6,127 nucleotides of DNA from Actinomycetota bacterium (GCA_030838265.1 JAUTXA010000212.1:1-6127); one strand, 5' to 3'; positions 1 through 5,311 are shown, numbered from the stretch's first letter. The notes: generated by a model from the sequence alone, not told the origin. A program made the numbers and translations.

Positions 1-1
1 G

Positions 2-490
2 GGTGGTGGCACCGACCTCGTCTTGTGCGCCGACCTCGTCGTGGCGGGAGAAGGCGCCAAGTTCGGGTACCCGCCGTCGCGCGTGTGGGGCACGCCCACC
101 ACCGCCATGTGGGTGTACCGGATGGGCCTCGAGCGGGCCAAGCGCTACCTGCTGACTGGCGACGAGATCAGCGGCACCAAGGCGGCCGAGATCGGCCTCA
201 TCCTCGAGTCTGTCCCCGACGCCGAACTTCACGACCATGCGGTGGGCCTGGCCCGACGGATGGCGCAGGTTCCAACCACGCAGCTGGTGATGCTCAAGGC
301 GCTTTGCAACCAGACGGCCGAGAACATGGGGATGGCGTCGACCCGGATGCTGGGGACGCTCTTCGACGGCATCGCCCGTCACACCCAAGAGGGCCTCGAC
401 TTCGTCGGCCGGGCCCAAGCGGTCGGCTTTCGCCAGGCGGTGCGCGAGCGCGACGACCCCTTCGGCGACTACGGCAGCCGGCCGCGATAG
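2..490 (+). CDS. Crotonase-fold enoyl-CoA hydratase/isomerase-like protein, C-terminal part (5' end outside window)
   Basis: The reading frame is open from the window edge and ends at TAG 488-490, giving 162 residues; the N-terminal third or more is missing. The first visible residues, GGGTDLVLCADLVVAGEGAKF, match the crotonase oxyanion-hole/active-site segment (GGGxxLxxxCDxxxAxxxAxF), followed by the usual C-terminal helices. Crotonases act on acyl-CoA thioesters in the cytoplasm, typically hydrating or isomerising enoyl-CoA in beta-oxidation. By comparison with mitochondrial enoyl-CoA hydratase, the first catalytic Glu (GGGCEL in the rat enzyme) is Asp here, and the second (in FGQPE) falls on Pro/Ser in FGYPPSRVWG. 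The hydratase reaction is therefore uncertain, and the protein may be an isomerase, a hydrolase or another family member. The TTG at 23 is internal and not a start. The next gene on the same strand begins 28 bases downstream. The family call is firm; the substrate is unknown. Confidence 0.88.
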   Translation, partial: GGGTDLVLCADLVVAGEGAKFGYPPSRVWGTPTTAMWVYRMGLERAKRYLLTGDEISGTKAAEIGLILESVPDAELHDHAVGLARRMAQVPTTQLVMLKALCNQTAENMGMASTRMLGTLFDGIARHTQEGLDFVGRAQAVGFRQAVRERDDPFGDYGSRPR

Positions 491-507
491 GAGCGGTGGC
501 GGTGGCA

Positions 508-527
508 GCATGGGCGCGTGCCCATGC
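508..527. repeat. Perfect 8-bp inverted repeat over the start of the four-cysteine gene
   Basis: GCATGGGC (508-515) and GCCCATGC (520-527) are exact reverse complements separated by a 4-base loop, GCGT. The element contains both possible start codons of the next gene (GTG 518, ATG 524). As RNA it would form a stable GC-rich hairpin that could hide the start; as DNA it could be an operator. The repeat is seen directly; the function is inferred. Confidence 0.5.
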
Positions 528-868
528 GGACCGACTGCCGCCACTACGAGACCCGCACGTACGCGTCCGGCGAGGCGGTGCGCATGTGTCGGCTCGACCT
601 GGCGCCCGAGGCTCCGTGGAAGTGCCCTGAGGACTGCCCCGCCTTCGAAGTCCGCCTGATCGACGTGGGCTGGACGACGGGCAGCCTGGTCCCGCCCAAG
701 ACGCCGGCCGAGCCCGAGGTGCCGGGCCCCGAGGCCGCCGCCCTCCTCGATCAGGCGGAGGACATCATCAACGAGGTCGGGCCCGGGATCCTCGCCGAGG
801 TGCAGGCTCAGCGTGAGAAGCAGGCCTCGGGCCGGCGCCGCTGGTGGCCCTTCGGCAAGCGCCGCTGA
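518..868 (+). CDS. Small four-cysteine protein of unknown function (116 aa)
   Basis: I cannot assign a characterised family. The first 43 residues hold Cys7, His9, Cys24, Cys36 and Cys40 (C-x16-C-x11-C-x3-C), with WKCPEDCPAF as the densest part, a plausible zinc or iron-sulfur site. A Pro/Glu-rich linker (about 59-71) follows, then a predicted helical segment (about 72-103) and a basic, aromatic tail, GRRRWWPFGKRR. There is no signal peptide or membrane segment; the tail could contact nucleic acid or the membrane surface. The start is either GTG 518 or ATG 524, two residues later; the closest purine-rich stretch, AGGAG 489-493, is too far away to decide. An ATG at 510 is in another frame. The stop is TGA 866-868. 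The gene runs in the same direction as the crotonase upstream and converges on the 2H phosphoesterase gene with only 10 bases between them. Coding is supported by the organised Cys pattern and the tight fit between neighbours. Confidence 0.75.
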   Translation: MPMRTDCRHYETRTYASGEAVRMCRLDLAPEAPWKCPEDCPAFEVRLIDVGWTTGSLVPPKTPAEPEVPGPEAAALLDQAEDIINEVGPGILAEVQAQREKQASGRRRWWPFGKRR

Positions 869-878
869 CGGCGGCCGG

Positions 879-1439
879 CTAGAGCAGCGTCCAGCGCTCT
901 CGCGTCGACCATTGCCCGCTGTCGGCCTCGGTCATCAGCCAGACCTCACGACAAGCGGCCGCGACGGGGAGCTCGGCGGCCAGCGCGTCGCCGAGATCGG
1001 GGGGCGAGCTGTGCTCGGCCACGGTCAGATGAGGGATGACTTTGGTGAAGCGGCCTCGGTACGGCGGGTACTTGGGGAAGGCTCGCACCAGGGCGGCGGT
1101 CATCTCCGCGAACGGGTCGCCCGGCTCGGGCGCCAGGTAGACGACCTCGCCGAAGCGGCCGACGCGCTCGAACCGCACGTCGAACCGGCGGAAGTCTCGG
1201 ACGACGTCCGTCACCTTTGTCAGGACTCCGTCGTCGATAGCGGCGGGCGAGACGAATGGGTACAGCAGGGTGACGTGGGCCGGCACGCCGTTGCGCGCCG
1301 ACGGGTCATGGCGCAACCGATGGTGCCCGATGATCCCGTCGACTTCGGGGAGCGGGATCAGCAGCGCCGACTCAGGGGCGGACGGAGGTCGCACGCGCAG
1401 ATGTAGCCGCACTAGGAGCGAGCCGATGAACGATGTCAT
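879..1439 (-). CDS. 2H phosphoesterase / 2'-5' RNA ligase-like protein
   Basis: This is a 186-residue protein with the two signature histidine motifs of the 2H phosphoesterase superfamily: H55-V-T57 in PAHVTLLYPF and H137-L-T139 in IPHLTVAEH, about 80 residues apart as expected for the two-lobed fold. Family members cleave or ligate 2'-5' phosphodiester bonds or open cyclic nucleotide phosphates. Bacterial examples include ThpR-type RNA ligases/cyclic phosphodiesterases, but the natural substrate of most is unknown. ATG 1439-1437 overlaps the stop of the upstream nucleotidyltransferase as ATGA, so translation is probably coupled; no clear Shine-Dalgarno sequence is visible. The stop is TAG 881-879. 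Residues 1-23 precede the first core strand (SALLIPLPE), so a slightly later start cannot be excluded. It is the last gene of a minus-strand group of three. Superfamily confidence is high; the specific activity is not assigned. Confidence 0.87.
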   Translation of the reverse strand: MTSFIGSLLVRLHLRVRPPSAPESALLIPLPEVDGIIGHHRLRHDPSARNGVPAHVTLLYPFVSPAAIDDGVLTKVTDVVRDFRRFDVRFERVGRFGEVVYLAPEPGDPFAEMTAALVRAFPKYPPYRGRFTKVIPHLTVAEHSSPPDLGDALAAELPVAAACREVWLMTEADSGQWSTRERWTLL

Positions 1440-1969
1440 GACAGGGCTCGCAAGGCGGCCAGGTCGCGCTGGTCGACTGGACGCTGGTCATAGCCGGAGT
1501 GGAAGAGCGACTGGATGGCGGGGGAGAGGCAGGTCACCGTCCGTCCCCCGATTCGCCCGGTGGTGGTCGCTCCGCTCTCGGCCACCCTGGCCACCGGAAG
1601 GACGTCGACCGTCCGGCCCCTCGGGTTGCGGGTGACGAGCAGGGTCGGCATCCACCCGCCGCCTGGCGTCTCGCCTTCGACCCGGCGATATCCGATCGAC
1701 GCCAGGGCGTCGATGACCGCTTCGGCGTCGGCGTCGCTGGGGACGACGAGGTCGAGATCACGGTGACGTCTGGTGGCCCGACCGAGCAGAGCGTCGATGC
1801 CCCAGCCTCCCCCGACCACTACGGCGAGCCCAACGTCGTCGAGCAGCGCGAGGACGCGCTCGACCTCGGCCATGGGCATGGGAAAGAGGGCGCCTCGAAC
1901 CCGCTCGGCGAGTGAGGACGGCAGGAGCGACCCCAGCGGCCGCAGCGCCCGCCGCAGACCCGAGATCAT
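1436..1969 (-). CDS. Aminoglycoside/lincosamide-type nucleotidyltransferase
   Basis: This 177-residue protein resembles the ANT(2'')/LinB-type nucleotidyltransferase group (Pfam Aminoglyc_resit-like). It shows VVGGGWGIDALLGRATRRHRD (51-71): a GGW motif, a GxDxLLGR turn and the metal-binding D71-x-D73. D122 in RTVDVL is the likely third carboxylate, and SLFHSGYDQRP (154-164) matches the C-terminal FHxGYxxR element of the group. Relatives transfer AMP from ATP to a hydroxyl of an antibiotic; chromosomal members are mostly uncharacterised and need not confer resistance. Start ATG 1969 has AAGGGG five bases upstream, which favours it over internal Met31 or Met33. The extra basic N-terminus (1-30) precedes the usual family start. 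The stop TGA overlaps the next ATG (ATGA), linking it to the 2H phosphoesterase. It lies 20 bases after the dienoyl-CoA isomerase gene, so one transcript is likely. The real acceptor could be a metabolite, a drug or RNA. Confidence 0.85.
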   Translation of the reverse strand: MISGLRRALRPLGSLLPSSLAERVRGALFPMPMAEVERVLALLDDVGLAVVVGGGWGIDALLGRATRRHRDLDLVVPSDADAEAVIDALASIGYRRVEGETPGGGWMPTLLVTRNPRGRTVDVLPVARVAESGATTTGRIGGRTVTCLSPAIQSLFHSGYDQRPVDQRDLAALRALS

Positions 1970-1974
1970 CGTCG

Positions 1975-1980
1975 CCCCTT
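1975..1980 (-). promoter_or_regulatory. Shine-Dalgarno site of the nucleotidyltransferase
   Basis: The minus strand reads AAGGGG, five bases before ATG 1969-1967. It is one of the few clear ribosome-binding sites in the window. It supports the full-length start with its basic 30-residue N-terminus, and indicates independent initiation despite the close upstream gene. Confidence 0.6.
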
Positions 1981-1989
1981 AGCTGTTGG

Positions 1990-2811
1990 TTACTGGCCCT
2001 TGAACTGCGCTGGTCGCTTCTCGATGAACGCGGTGAGGGCCTCGCCGAGATCCTCGGACTGGAGGAAGGCGGCGTTCCACACTCCCACGTAATCGAGGCC
2101 CTCCTCGATGGTGCGGTTCTCGCACGCTTTGAGGACCGCCTTGGTGCCCTGCACGGCCAGGGGCGAGTTGGCGGCGATCTCGCTGGCCATGGCGTGGGCT
2201 GCCTTCAAGACGCCATCGGCGTCGGGGAGCACGTCGTTGACCAGGCCGATGCTGCGCGCCCGGTCGGCGTCGATGTCCTTGCCCGTGTAGGCCAGCTCAG
2301 CCACGTGGCCCTTGCCGATGATCTTGGGCAGGCGCTGCAGGGTGCCGACGTCGGCCACGATGGCGATCTTGGTCTCGCGCACCGAGAAGATGGCGTCGGC
2401 CGATGCCAACCGGATGTCGCAGGCGCTGATGAGGTCGATGGCACCGCCGATGCAGTAGCCGTGGACGGCCGCGATGACCGGTTTCGGTGAATCGGCCACT
2501 GCGGTCACCGATCCCTGCAGGCGCTTGACCTCTTTGAGGAAGCGGACCGAGCGAGAGGCTTGGGACGAGCCACCGGGGCCACCGGCCACCGACCCGCCCA
2601 TCGACTTGAGGTCGAGGCCGACGCTGAAGTGTGGTCCCTTGGCGGCGAGAACGATGGCTCGCACCTCGTCGTCGTCGCTCAGCTCTTCCATGAGGACGGG
2701 CAGGTCCCGCCAAAACTCGGGTCCCATGGCGTTGCGCTGGGCCGGGCGGTCGAGCCAAAGGGTGGCGACGTGGCCATCCTTCTCGACGGAGAGCACCTCG
2801 GAGGTCGTCAT
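1990..2811 (-). CDS. Delta(3,5)-delta(2,4)-dienoyl-CoA isomerase-like crotonase
   Basis: This 273-residue crotonase most resembles eukaryotic ECH1. It probably converts 3,5-dienoyl-CoA to 2,4-dienoyl-CoA, allowing oxidation of fatty acids with odd-position double bonds. Oxyanion-hole elements are HFSVGLDLKSM (61-71) and CIGGAIDL (120-127). The ECH1 acidic triad (Asp176, Glu196, Asp204 in rat) is matched by Asp126, Glu146 and Asp154 with identical spacing of 20 and 8 residues, and ADVGTLQRLPKIIG (153-166) is nearly the ECH1 sequence. The C-terminal EEGLDYVGVWNAAFLQSEDL also fits. Start ATG 2811-2809 begins MTTSEVL; the frame stays open much farther upstream, but only as antisense to phzF with no family similarity. 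There is no Shine-Dalgarno sequence; a TAGCAT box seven bases upstream suggests a leaderless mRNA. It is the first gene of the minus-strand group. A broader enoyl-CoA hydratase label would also be acceptable. Confidence 0.92.
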   Translation of the reverse strand: MTTSEVLSVEKDGHVATLWLDRPAQRNAMGPEFWRDLPVLMEELSDDDEVRAIVLAAKGPHFSVGLDLKSMGGSVAGGPGGSSQASRSVRFLKEVKRLQGSVTAVADSPKPVIAAVHGYCIGGAIDLISACDIRLASADAIFSVRETKIAIVADVGTLQRLPKIIGKGHVAELAYTGKDIDADRARSIGLVNDVLPDADGVLKAAHAMASEIAANSPLAVQGTKAVLKACENRTIEEGLDYVGVWNAAFLQSEDLGEALTAFIEKRPAQFKGQ

Positions 2812-2818
2812 GGCAGGA

Positions 2819-2824
2819 ATGCTA
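2819..2824 (-). promoter_or_regulatory. Candidate -10 box for the dienoyl-CoA isomerase gene
   Basis: The minus strand reads TAGCAT (TANNNT type), ending seven bases before ATG 2811. That spacing puts transcription start at or next to the A of the ATG, the arrangement of leaderless actinobacterial genes, and no Shine-Dalgarno sequence is present. No convincing -35 element is visible. This is inferred from pattern and spacing only. Confidence 0.4.
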
Positions 2825-2847
2825 CGGCGATGGCTCGGGCGGCGTCC

Positions 2848-2853
2848 TACCCT
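2848..2853 (+). promoter_or_regulatory. Candidate -10 box for phzF-like gene
   Basis: TACCCT (TANNNT type) ends six bases before ATG 2860, so transcription would begin at the start codon (leaderless). The preceding bases hold no Shine-Dalgarno sequence. The -35 region shows no clear match. It lies within 30 bases of the opposing -10 box, so the two promoters overlap. Confidence 0.4.
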
Positions 2854-2859
2854 CGGCCG

Positions 2860-3663
2860 ATGGCCGTCCATCTCCGCTACCGCATCGTCGACGTGTTCTC
2901 CGACCGACCGCTCGCCGGCAACGCCCTCTGCGTGGTGCTCGACCCGGCACCGGAGCCGGTCATGCAGGCCATCGCCCGCGAGGTGAACCTCAGCGAGACG
3001 ACCTTTCCGGTCGACACCGGCGACGGAACCTACGACGTGCGCATCTTCACCCCCAACGACGAGCTGCCCTTCGCCGGCCACCCCAGCCTGGGGACGGCGT
3101 GGGCCATGGGGCCCGGTCGGTGGACGCAGACCAGCTCTGGCGCCGTCGTCGAGATCGACGTCGATGACGACGGAGCCGAGATGACCCAGCCCGACCCGAC
3201 GCTCACCGAAGTCGACGCCGCCGCCGCCATCGCCGCCCTCGGGCTGCCCGGCGCGGAGGGGGCGTGGCGGGCCGAGGTCGGCGGGATGACCCACGTCCTC
3301 GTGTTGACCGAGAGCCCGATCGATCGGCTCACACCCGACCTGGCGGCGGTGACAGTCGCGGCACGAGCGGCCGGCGCGCCGAGCCTGGTGCCGGTGCGTC
3401 GGATCGACGACGACCACCTGCACGTTCGGGCCTTCGTCCCCGGCGCCGGCATCGCCGAGGACCCTGGCACGGGCTCGGCCGCCGGGCCTATCGGCGTGCT
3501 CGCTCACCGGCACTGGGGGACGGCTGACGCCGTGACGATTCGGCAGGGCGACGAGATGGGGCGGCCGTGCCGGATTCAGGTCCGGGTGGGGCCCGACGGG
3601 GTGCGCGTCGGCGGCCGGGTGGCGGCCTGCGCCGAAGGGGGACTAACGCTGGGGCCGCTGTAG
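2860..3663 (+). CDS. PhzF-family isomerase/epimerase
   Basis: This 267-residue protein has the full PhzF/diaminopimelate-epimerase-like architecture of two similar barrel halves. The N-terminal YRIVDVFSDRPLAGNALCVV (7-26), LSETTF with Glu46 and ELPFAGHPSLGTA with His74 are diagnostic. In the second half, AEDPGTGSAAGPIGV contains Asp201. These correspond to Glu45, His74 and Asp208 of Pseudomonas PhzF, which isomerises trans-2,3-dihydro-3-hydroxyanthranilate in phenazine synthesis. No other phenazine gene is present, and most family members outside phenazine clusters have unknown small-molecule substrates, so the symbol phzF is not assigned. Start ATG 2860 (MAVHLRYRIVDVF) is chosen because family similarity begins there; upstream open frame is antisense to the isomerase gene. 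The stop TAG 3661-3663 lies 56 bases before the likely sufD start. It is transcribed away from the isomerase group. Confidence 0.92.
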   Translation: MAVHLRYRIVDVFSDRPLAGNALCVVLDPAPEPVMQAIAREVNLSETTFPVDTGDGTYDVRIFTPNDELPFAGHPSLGTAWAMGPGRWTQTSSGAVVEIDVDDDGAEMTQPDPTLTEVDAAAAIAALGLPGAEGAWRAEVGGMTHVLVLTESPIDRLTPDLAAVTVAARAAGAPSLVPVRRIDDDHLHVRAFVPGAGIAEDPGTGSAAGPIGVLAHRHWGTADAVTIRQGDEMGRPCRIQVRVGPDGVRVGGRVAACAEGGLTLGPL

Positions 3664-3666
3664 GAT
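3661..3666 (+). promoter_or_regulatory. Possible -10 box of the suf operon, overlapping the phzF-like stop
   Basis: TAGGAT is a TANNNT-type box that includes the TAG stop of the upstream gene. Transcription would start near 3673, just before the hairpin at 3675-3699. No good -35 is visible, so the call is weak; the suf genes could also be read through from the upstream gene. Confidence 0.22.
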
Positions 3667-3674
3667 CGCTGCCC

Positions 3675-3699
3675 AGGGGGCCACCTCGGTGGGCCCCCT
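3675..3699 (+). terminator. GC-rich hairpin between the phzF-like gene and sufD
   Basis: AGGGGGCC (3675-3682) pairs perfectly with GGCCCCCT (3692-3699) around a 9-base loop. It lies 11 bases after the phzF-like stop, where a terminator would be expected, but no T-run follows (CACCGCGAG). It may be a U-less terminator, an RNA-processing or stability stem, or a 5' leader structure of the suf mRNA. The hairpin is certain; its role is not. Confidence 0.5.
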
Positions 3700-3709
3700 C
3701 ACCGCGAGC

Positions 3710-3714
3710 GAGGA
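3710..3714 (+). promoter_or_regulatory. Shine-Dalgarno site of sufD
   Basis: GAGGA is followed by five bases and then the CTG at 3720. It is the best-placed ribosome-binding site ahead of the conserved SufD N-terminal region, and there is no ATG, GTG or TTG in the sufD frame between the preceding gene's stop and this site. Confidence 0.5.
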
Positions 3715-3719
3715 ACACC

Positions 3720-4985
3720 CTGTCGAACTACACCGCTGACGCTGCTGCTGAGCTGCCGGGGCCTGACTGGCTCCAGGCTCGCCGCGCCGCGGCCTTCGAG
3801 CGGTTCGCCGCCATGCCGCACCCCACCGAGGCCGAGGAGATCTGGCGCTACAGCCGCATTGACGACCTCGACCTCGAGCGGTTCTCGCCGGGCACCGTGG
3901 CCGGGGGTGACGTCGCTCCGTCGTTCGACGAGCTGCTCGGTGCCATCGGCCCGCGGGCCGCCACCATCATCTCGGTCGACGGCCGCGCCACCCTCACCGA
4001 GGTCGACCCCGGCCTGGCCGCCAAGGGCGTGACCATCGGCTCGGCGTCGCAGCTGCCCGACGGAGGCGGGTCGTTCGGCACCGTCGCCACCGCCGTCGAC
4101 CGGTTCAGCGAGCTCAACACCGCGTTCGCGGCGGAGCCCCTCGCCATCCGCGTCCCGCGCGGGGTGGTGATCGAGCTGCCGATCGTCGTCCTCCACCACA
4201 TCACGGGTGACGGCGCCGCCGTCTTCCCCCGCACCCTGATCGAGGCGGGCGAGGCCAGCCAGGTCACCGTGGTCGAGCACCTCAGCTCGAGCGACGTCGC
4301 CGCCCTCGTCGTACAGGTCAGCGAGATCGACGCCGCCCAGGCCGCCAACGTGCGCCACCTCACCGTCCAGCAGCTCGGGACGCGGGTGTGGCACATCGCC
4401 TACGCGGCCAGCCGCGTGGGGCGCGATGCCACGTTGCAGTCGGCGGCCGTGTCGCTCGGCGGCGAGTACGCCCGGGTGCGGACCGCCAGCCTGCTCGACG
4501 GCCAGGGCGCCACCTCGAACCTGCTCGCCGTCTACTTCGGCGACGAGCACCAGATGCACGACTTCCGGACCCTGCAGGATCACGACGCCCCCAAGACGAC
4601 GAGCGACCTGCTCTTCAAGGGCGCAGTCGAGGACGATGCCCACGCCGTGTACAGCGGGCTGATCCGGGTGCGGAAGGGAGCCAAGGGCACCAACGCCTTT
4701 CAGACCAACCGCAACCTGGTGCTGTCGGACGGGGCCCACGCCGACTCAGTCCCCAACCTCGAGATCCTCGAGAACGACGTCAAGTGCAGCCACGCCTCGG
4801 CCGTCGGCCCCATCGACGCCGACCAGCGCTACTACCTCGAGAGCCGCGGCGTGCCGCCTCAGGTCGCCGAGCGCCTCATCGTCCTGGGCTTCTTCGACGA
4901 GATCCTGGAGCGCACGCCAGTGGCCGGCCTCCGCCCTCTGCTCCGAGACGCGGTGGCGACCAAACTCGACAAGGTGCTGTCGTGA
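3720..4985 (+). CDS. sufD: SufD, Fe-S cluster assembly scaffold subunit
   Basis: SufD pairs with SufB and the SufC ATPase in the cytoplasmic SufBC2D complex that builds iron-sulfur clusters. From CTG 3720 the protein has 421 residues, normal for the family. It shows the N-terminal helical segment ending in PTEAEEIWRYSRIDDL, the long beta-helix core (roughly 90-345) and the C-terminal signature NDVKCSHASAVGPIDADQRYY. Cys356-x-His358 corresponds to Cys358/His360 of E. coli SufD, at the SufB-SufD cluster site. The final region, YYLESRGVPPQVAERLIVLGF, is typical of the SufB/SufD family. The start is uncertain: CTG 3720 has a good GAGGA site, whereas GTG 3567 would run 97 bases into the upstream gene, and ATG 3813 would cut off the conserved helix WLQARRAAAFERF. 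The stop TGA 4983-4985 overlaps the GTG start of the Rieske gene. No sufB precedes it, which is unusual. Confidence 0.9.
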   Translation: MSNYTADAAAELPGPDWLQARRAAAFERFAAMPHPTEAEEIWRYSRIDDLDLERFSPGTVAGGDVAPSFDELLGAIGPRAATIISVDGRATLTEVDPGLAAKGVTIGSASQLPDGGGSFGTVATAVDRFSELNTAFAAEPLAIRVPRGVVIELPIVVLHHITGDGAAVFPRTLIEAGEASQVTVVEHLSSSDVAALVVQVSEIDAAQAANVRHLTVQQLGTRVWHIAYAASRVGRDATLQSAAVSLGGEYARVRTASLLDGQGATSNLLAVYFGDEHQMHDFRTLQDHDAPKTTSDLLFKGAVEDDAHAVYSGLIRVRKGAKGTNAFQTNRNLVLSDGAHADSVPNLEILENDVKCSHASAVGPIDADQRYYLESRGVPPQVAERLIVLGFFDEILERTPVAGLRPLLRDAVATKLDKVLS

Positions 4986-5311
4986 CTGCCCGTCCCGCCA
5001 CCAAGATCCGGCTGTGCTCGATCGACGACGTGGCTGACGGCGAGGCCCAGCGCTTCGACGTCGACGACTTCCGCATCTGCCTGGTCCGCATCGGCGACGA
5101 CTTCTACGCCATCGGCGACCGCTGCAGCCATCAGGACTTCTCGCTGGCCGAGGGCGAGGTCTATCCCGAGGATCTCGAGATCGAGTGCTGGAAGCACGGC
5201 AGCACGTTCAGCCTCACCGACGGCGAGCCGCAGTCGTTGCCGGCCACCAGGCCGGTTCCCGTCTTCGACACCCTCGTCGAGGAGGGCAGTGTGATGGTGG
5301 TCGTCCGATGA
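4982..5311 (+). CDS. Rieske-type [2Fe-2S] ferredoxin of the suf operon
   Basis: This 109-residue single-domain Rieske protein resembles ferredoxin subunits of non-heme iron dioxygenases. The cluster ligands are Cys48 and His50 (RCSHQDF) and Cys69 and His72 (ECWKHGSTF), spaced C-x-H-x18-C-x2-H. There is no signal or membrane helix, so it is a soluble cytoplasmic carrier. A similar gene sits between sufD and sufC in Streptomyces and relatives, often annotated as a dioxygenase ferredoxin because of homology; the context suggests a role in cluster assembly, as electron donor or as client, which is inference. Start GTG 4982 overlaps the sufD stop (GTGA), with the near Shine-Dalgarno AAGGTG at 4971-4976 five bases upstream. 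Its own stop overlaps the sufC start (ATGA). The frame is open farther upstream only as a shadow inside sufD. Confidence 0.93.
   Translation: MTARPATKIRLCSIDDVADGEAQRFDVDDFRICLVRIGDDFYAIGDRCSHQDFSLAEGEVYPEDLEIECWKHGSTFSLTDGEPQSLPATRPVPVFDTLVEEGSVMVVVR

Noticed and set aside
510..512. ATG at 510 as the start of the four-cysteine gene
   Set aside because: It is in a different frame from the Cys-pattern protein.
25..630. 201-codon open frame in the +1 frame over the crotonase fragment
   Set aside because: Arg/Pro/Gly-rich shadow of the crotonase; continues into the next gene with no family similarity.
861..872. Small hairpin GCCG/CGGC at the convergent gene ends
   Set aside because: Only 4-5 bp and no T-run; such dyads are expected by chance in this base composition.
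813..1406. 197-codon plus-strand open frame across the 2H phosphoesterase gene
   Set aside because: Overlaps the 3' end of the four-cysteine gene and is antisense to a gene with both HxT motifs; no family features.
1436..1969. Toxin-antitoxin (MNT/HEPN) reading of the nucleotidyltransferase pair
   Set aside because: The partner has 2H phosphoesterase HxT motifs, not a HEPN R-x4-H motif, and the nucleotidyltransferase matches the ANT(2'')/LinB-type group rather than small MNT antitoxins.
2812..3513. Long open frame extending the minus-strand isomerase gene by more than 200 codons
   Set aside because: It is antisense to the well-supported PhzF-like gene, is low-complexity Gly/Arg/His-rich, and lacks crotonase similarity before MTTSEVL. 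Typical GC-rich antisense openness.
2860..3663. Phenazine biosynthesis cluster
   Set aside because: Only a PhzF-family protein is present; neighbours are crotonase and suf genes, and the family is widespread outside phenazine producers.
3699..4739. 346-codon open frame antisense to sufD
   Set aside because: Composition is Gly/Val/Asp/Arg-rich without recognisable motifs; sufD on the other strand is certain. Antisense shadow.
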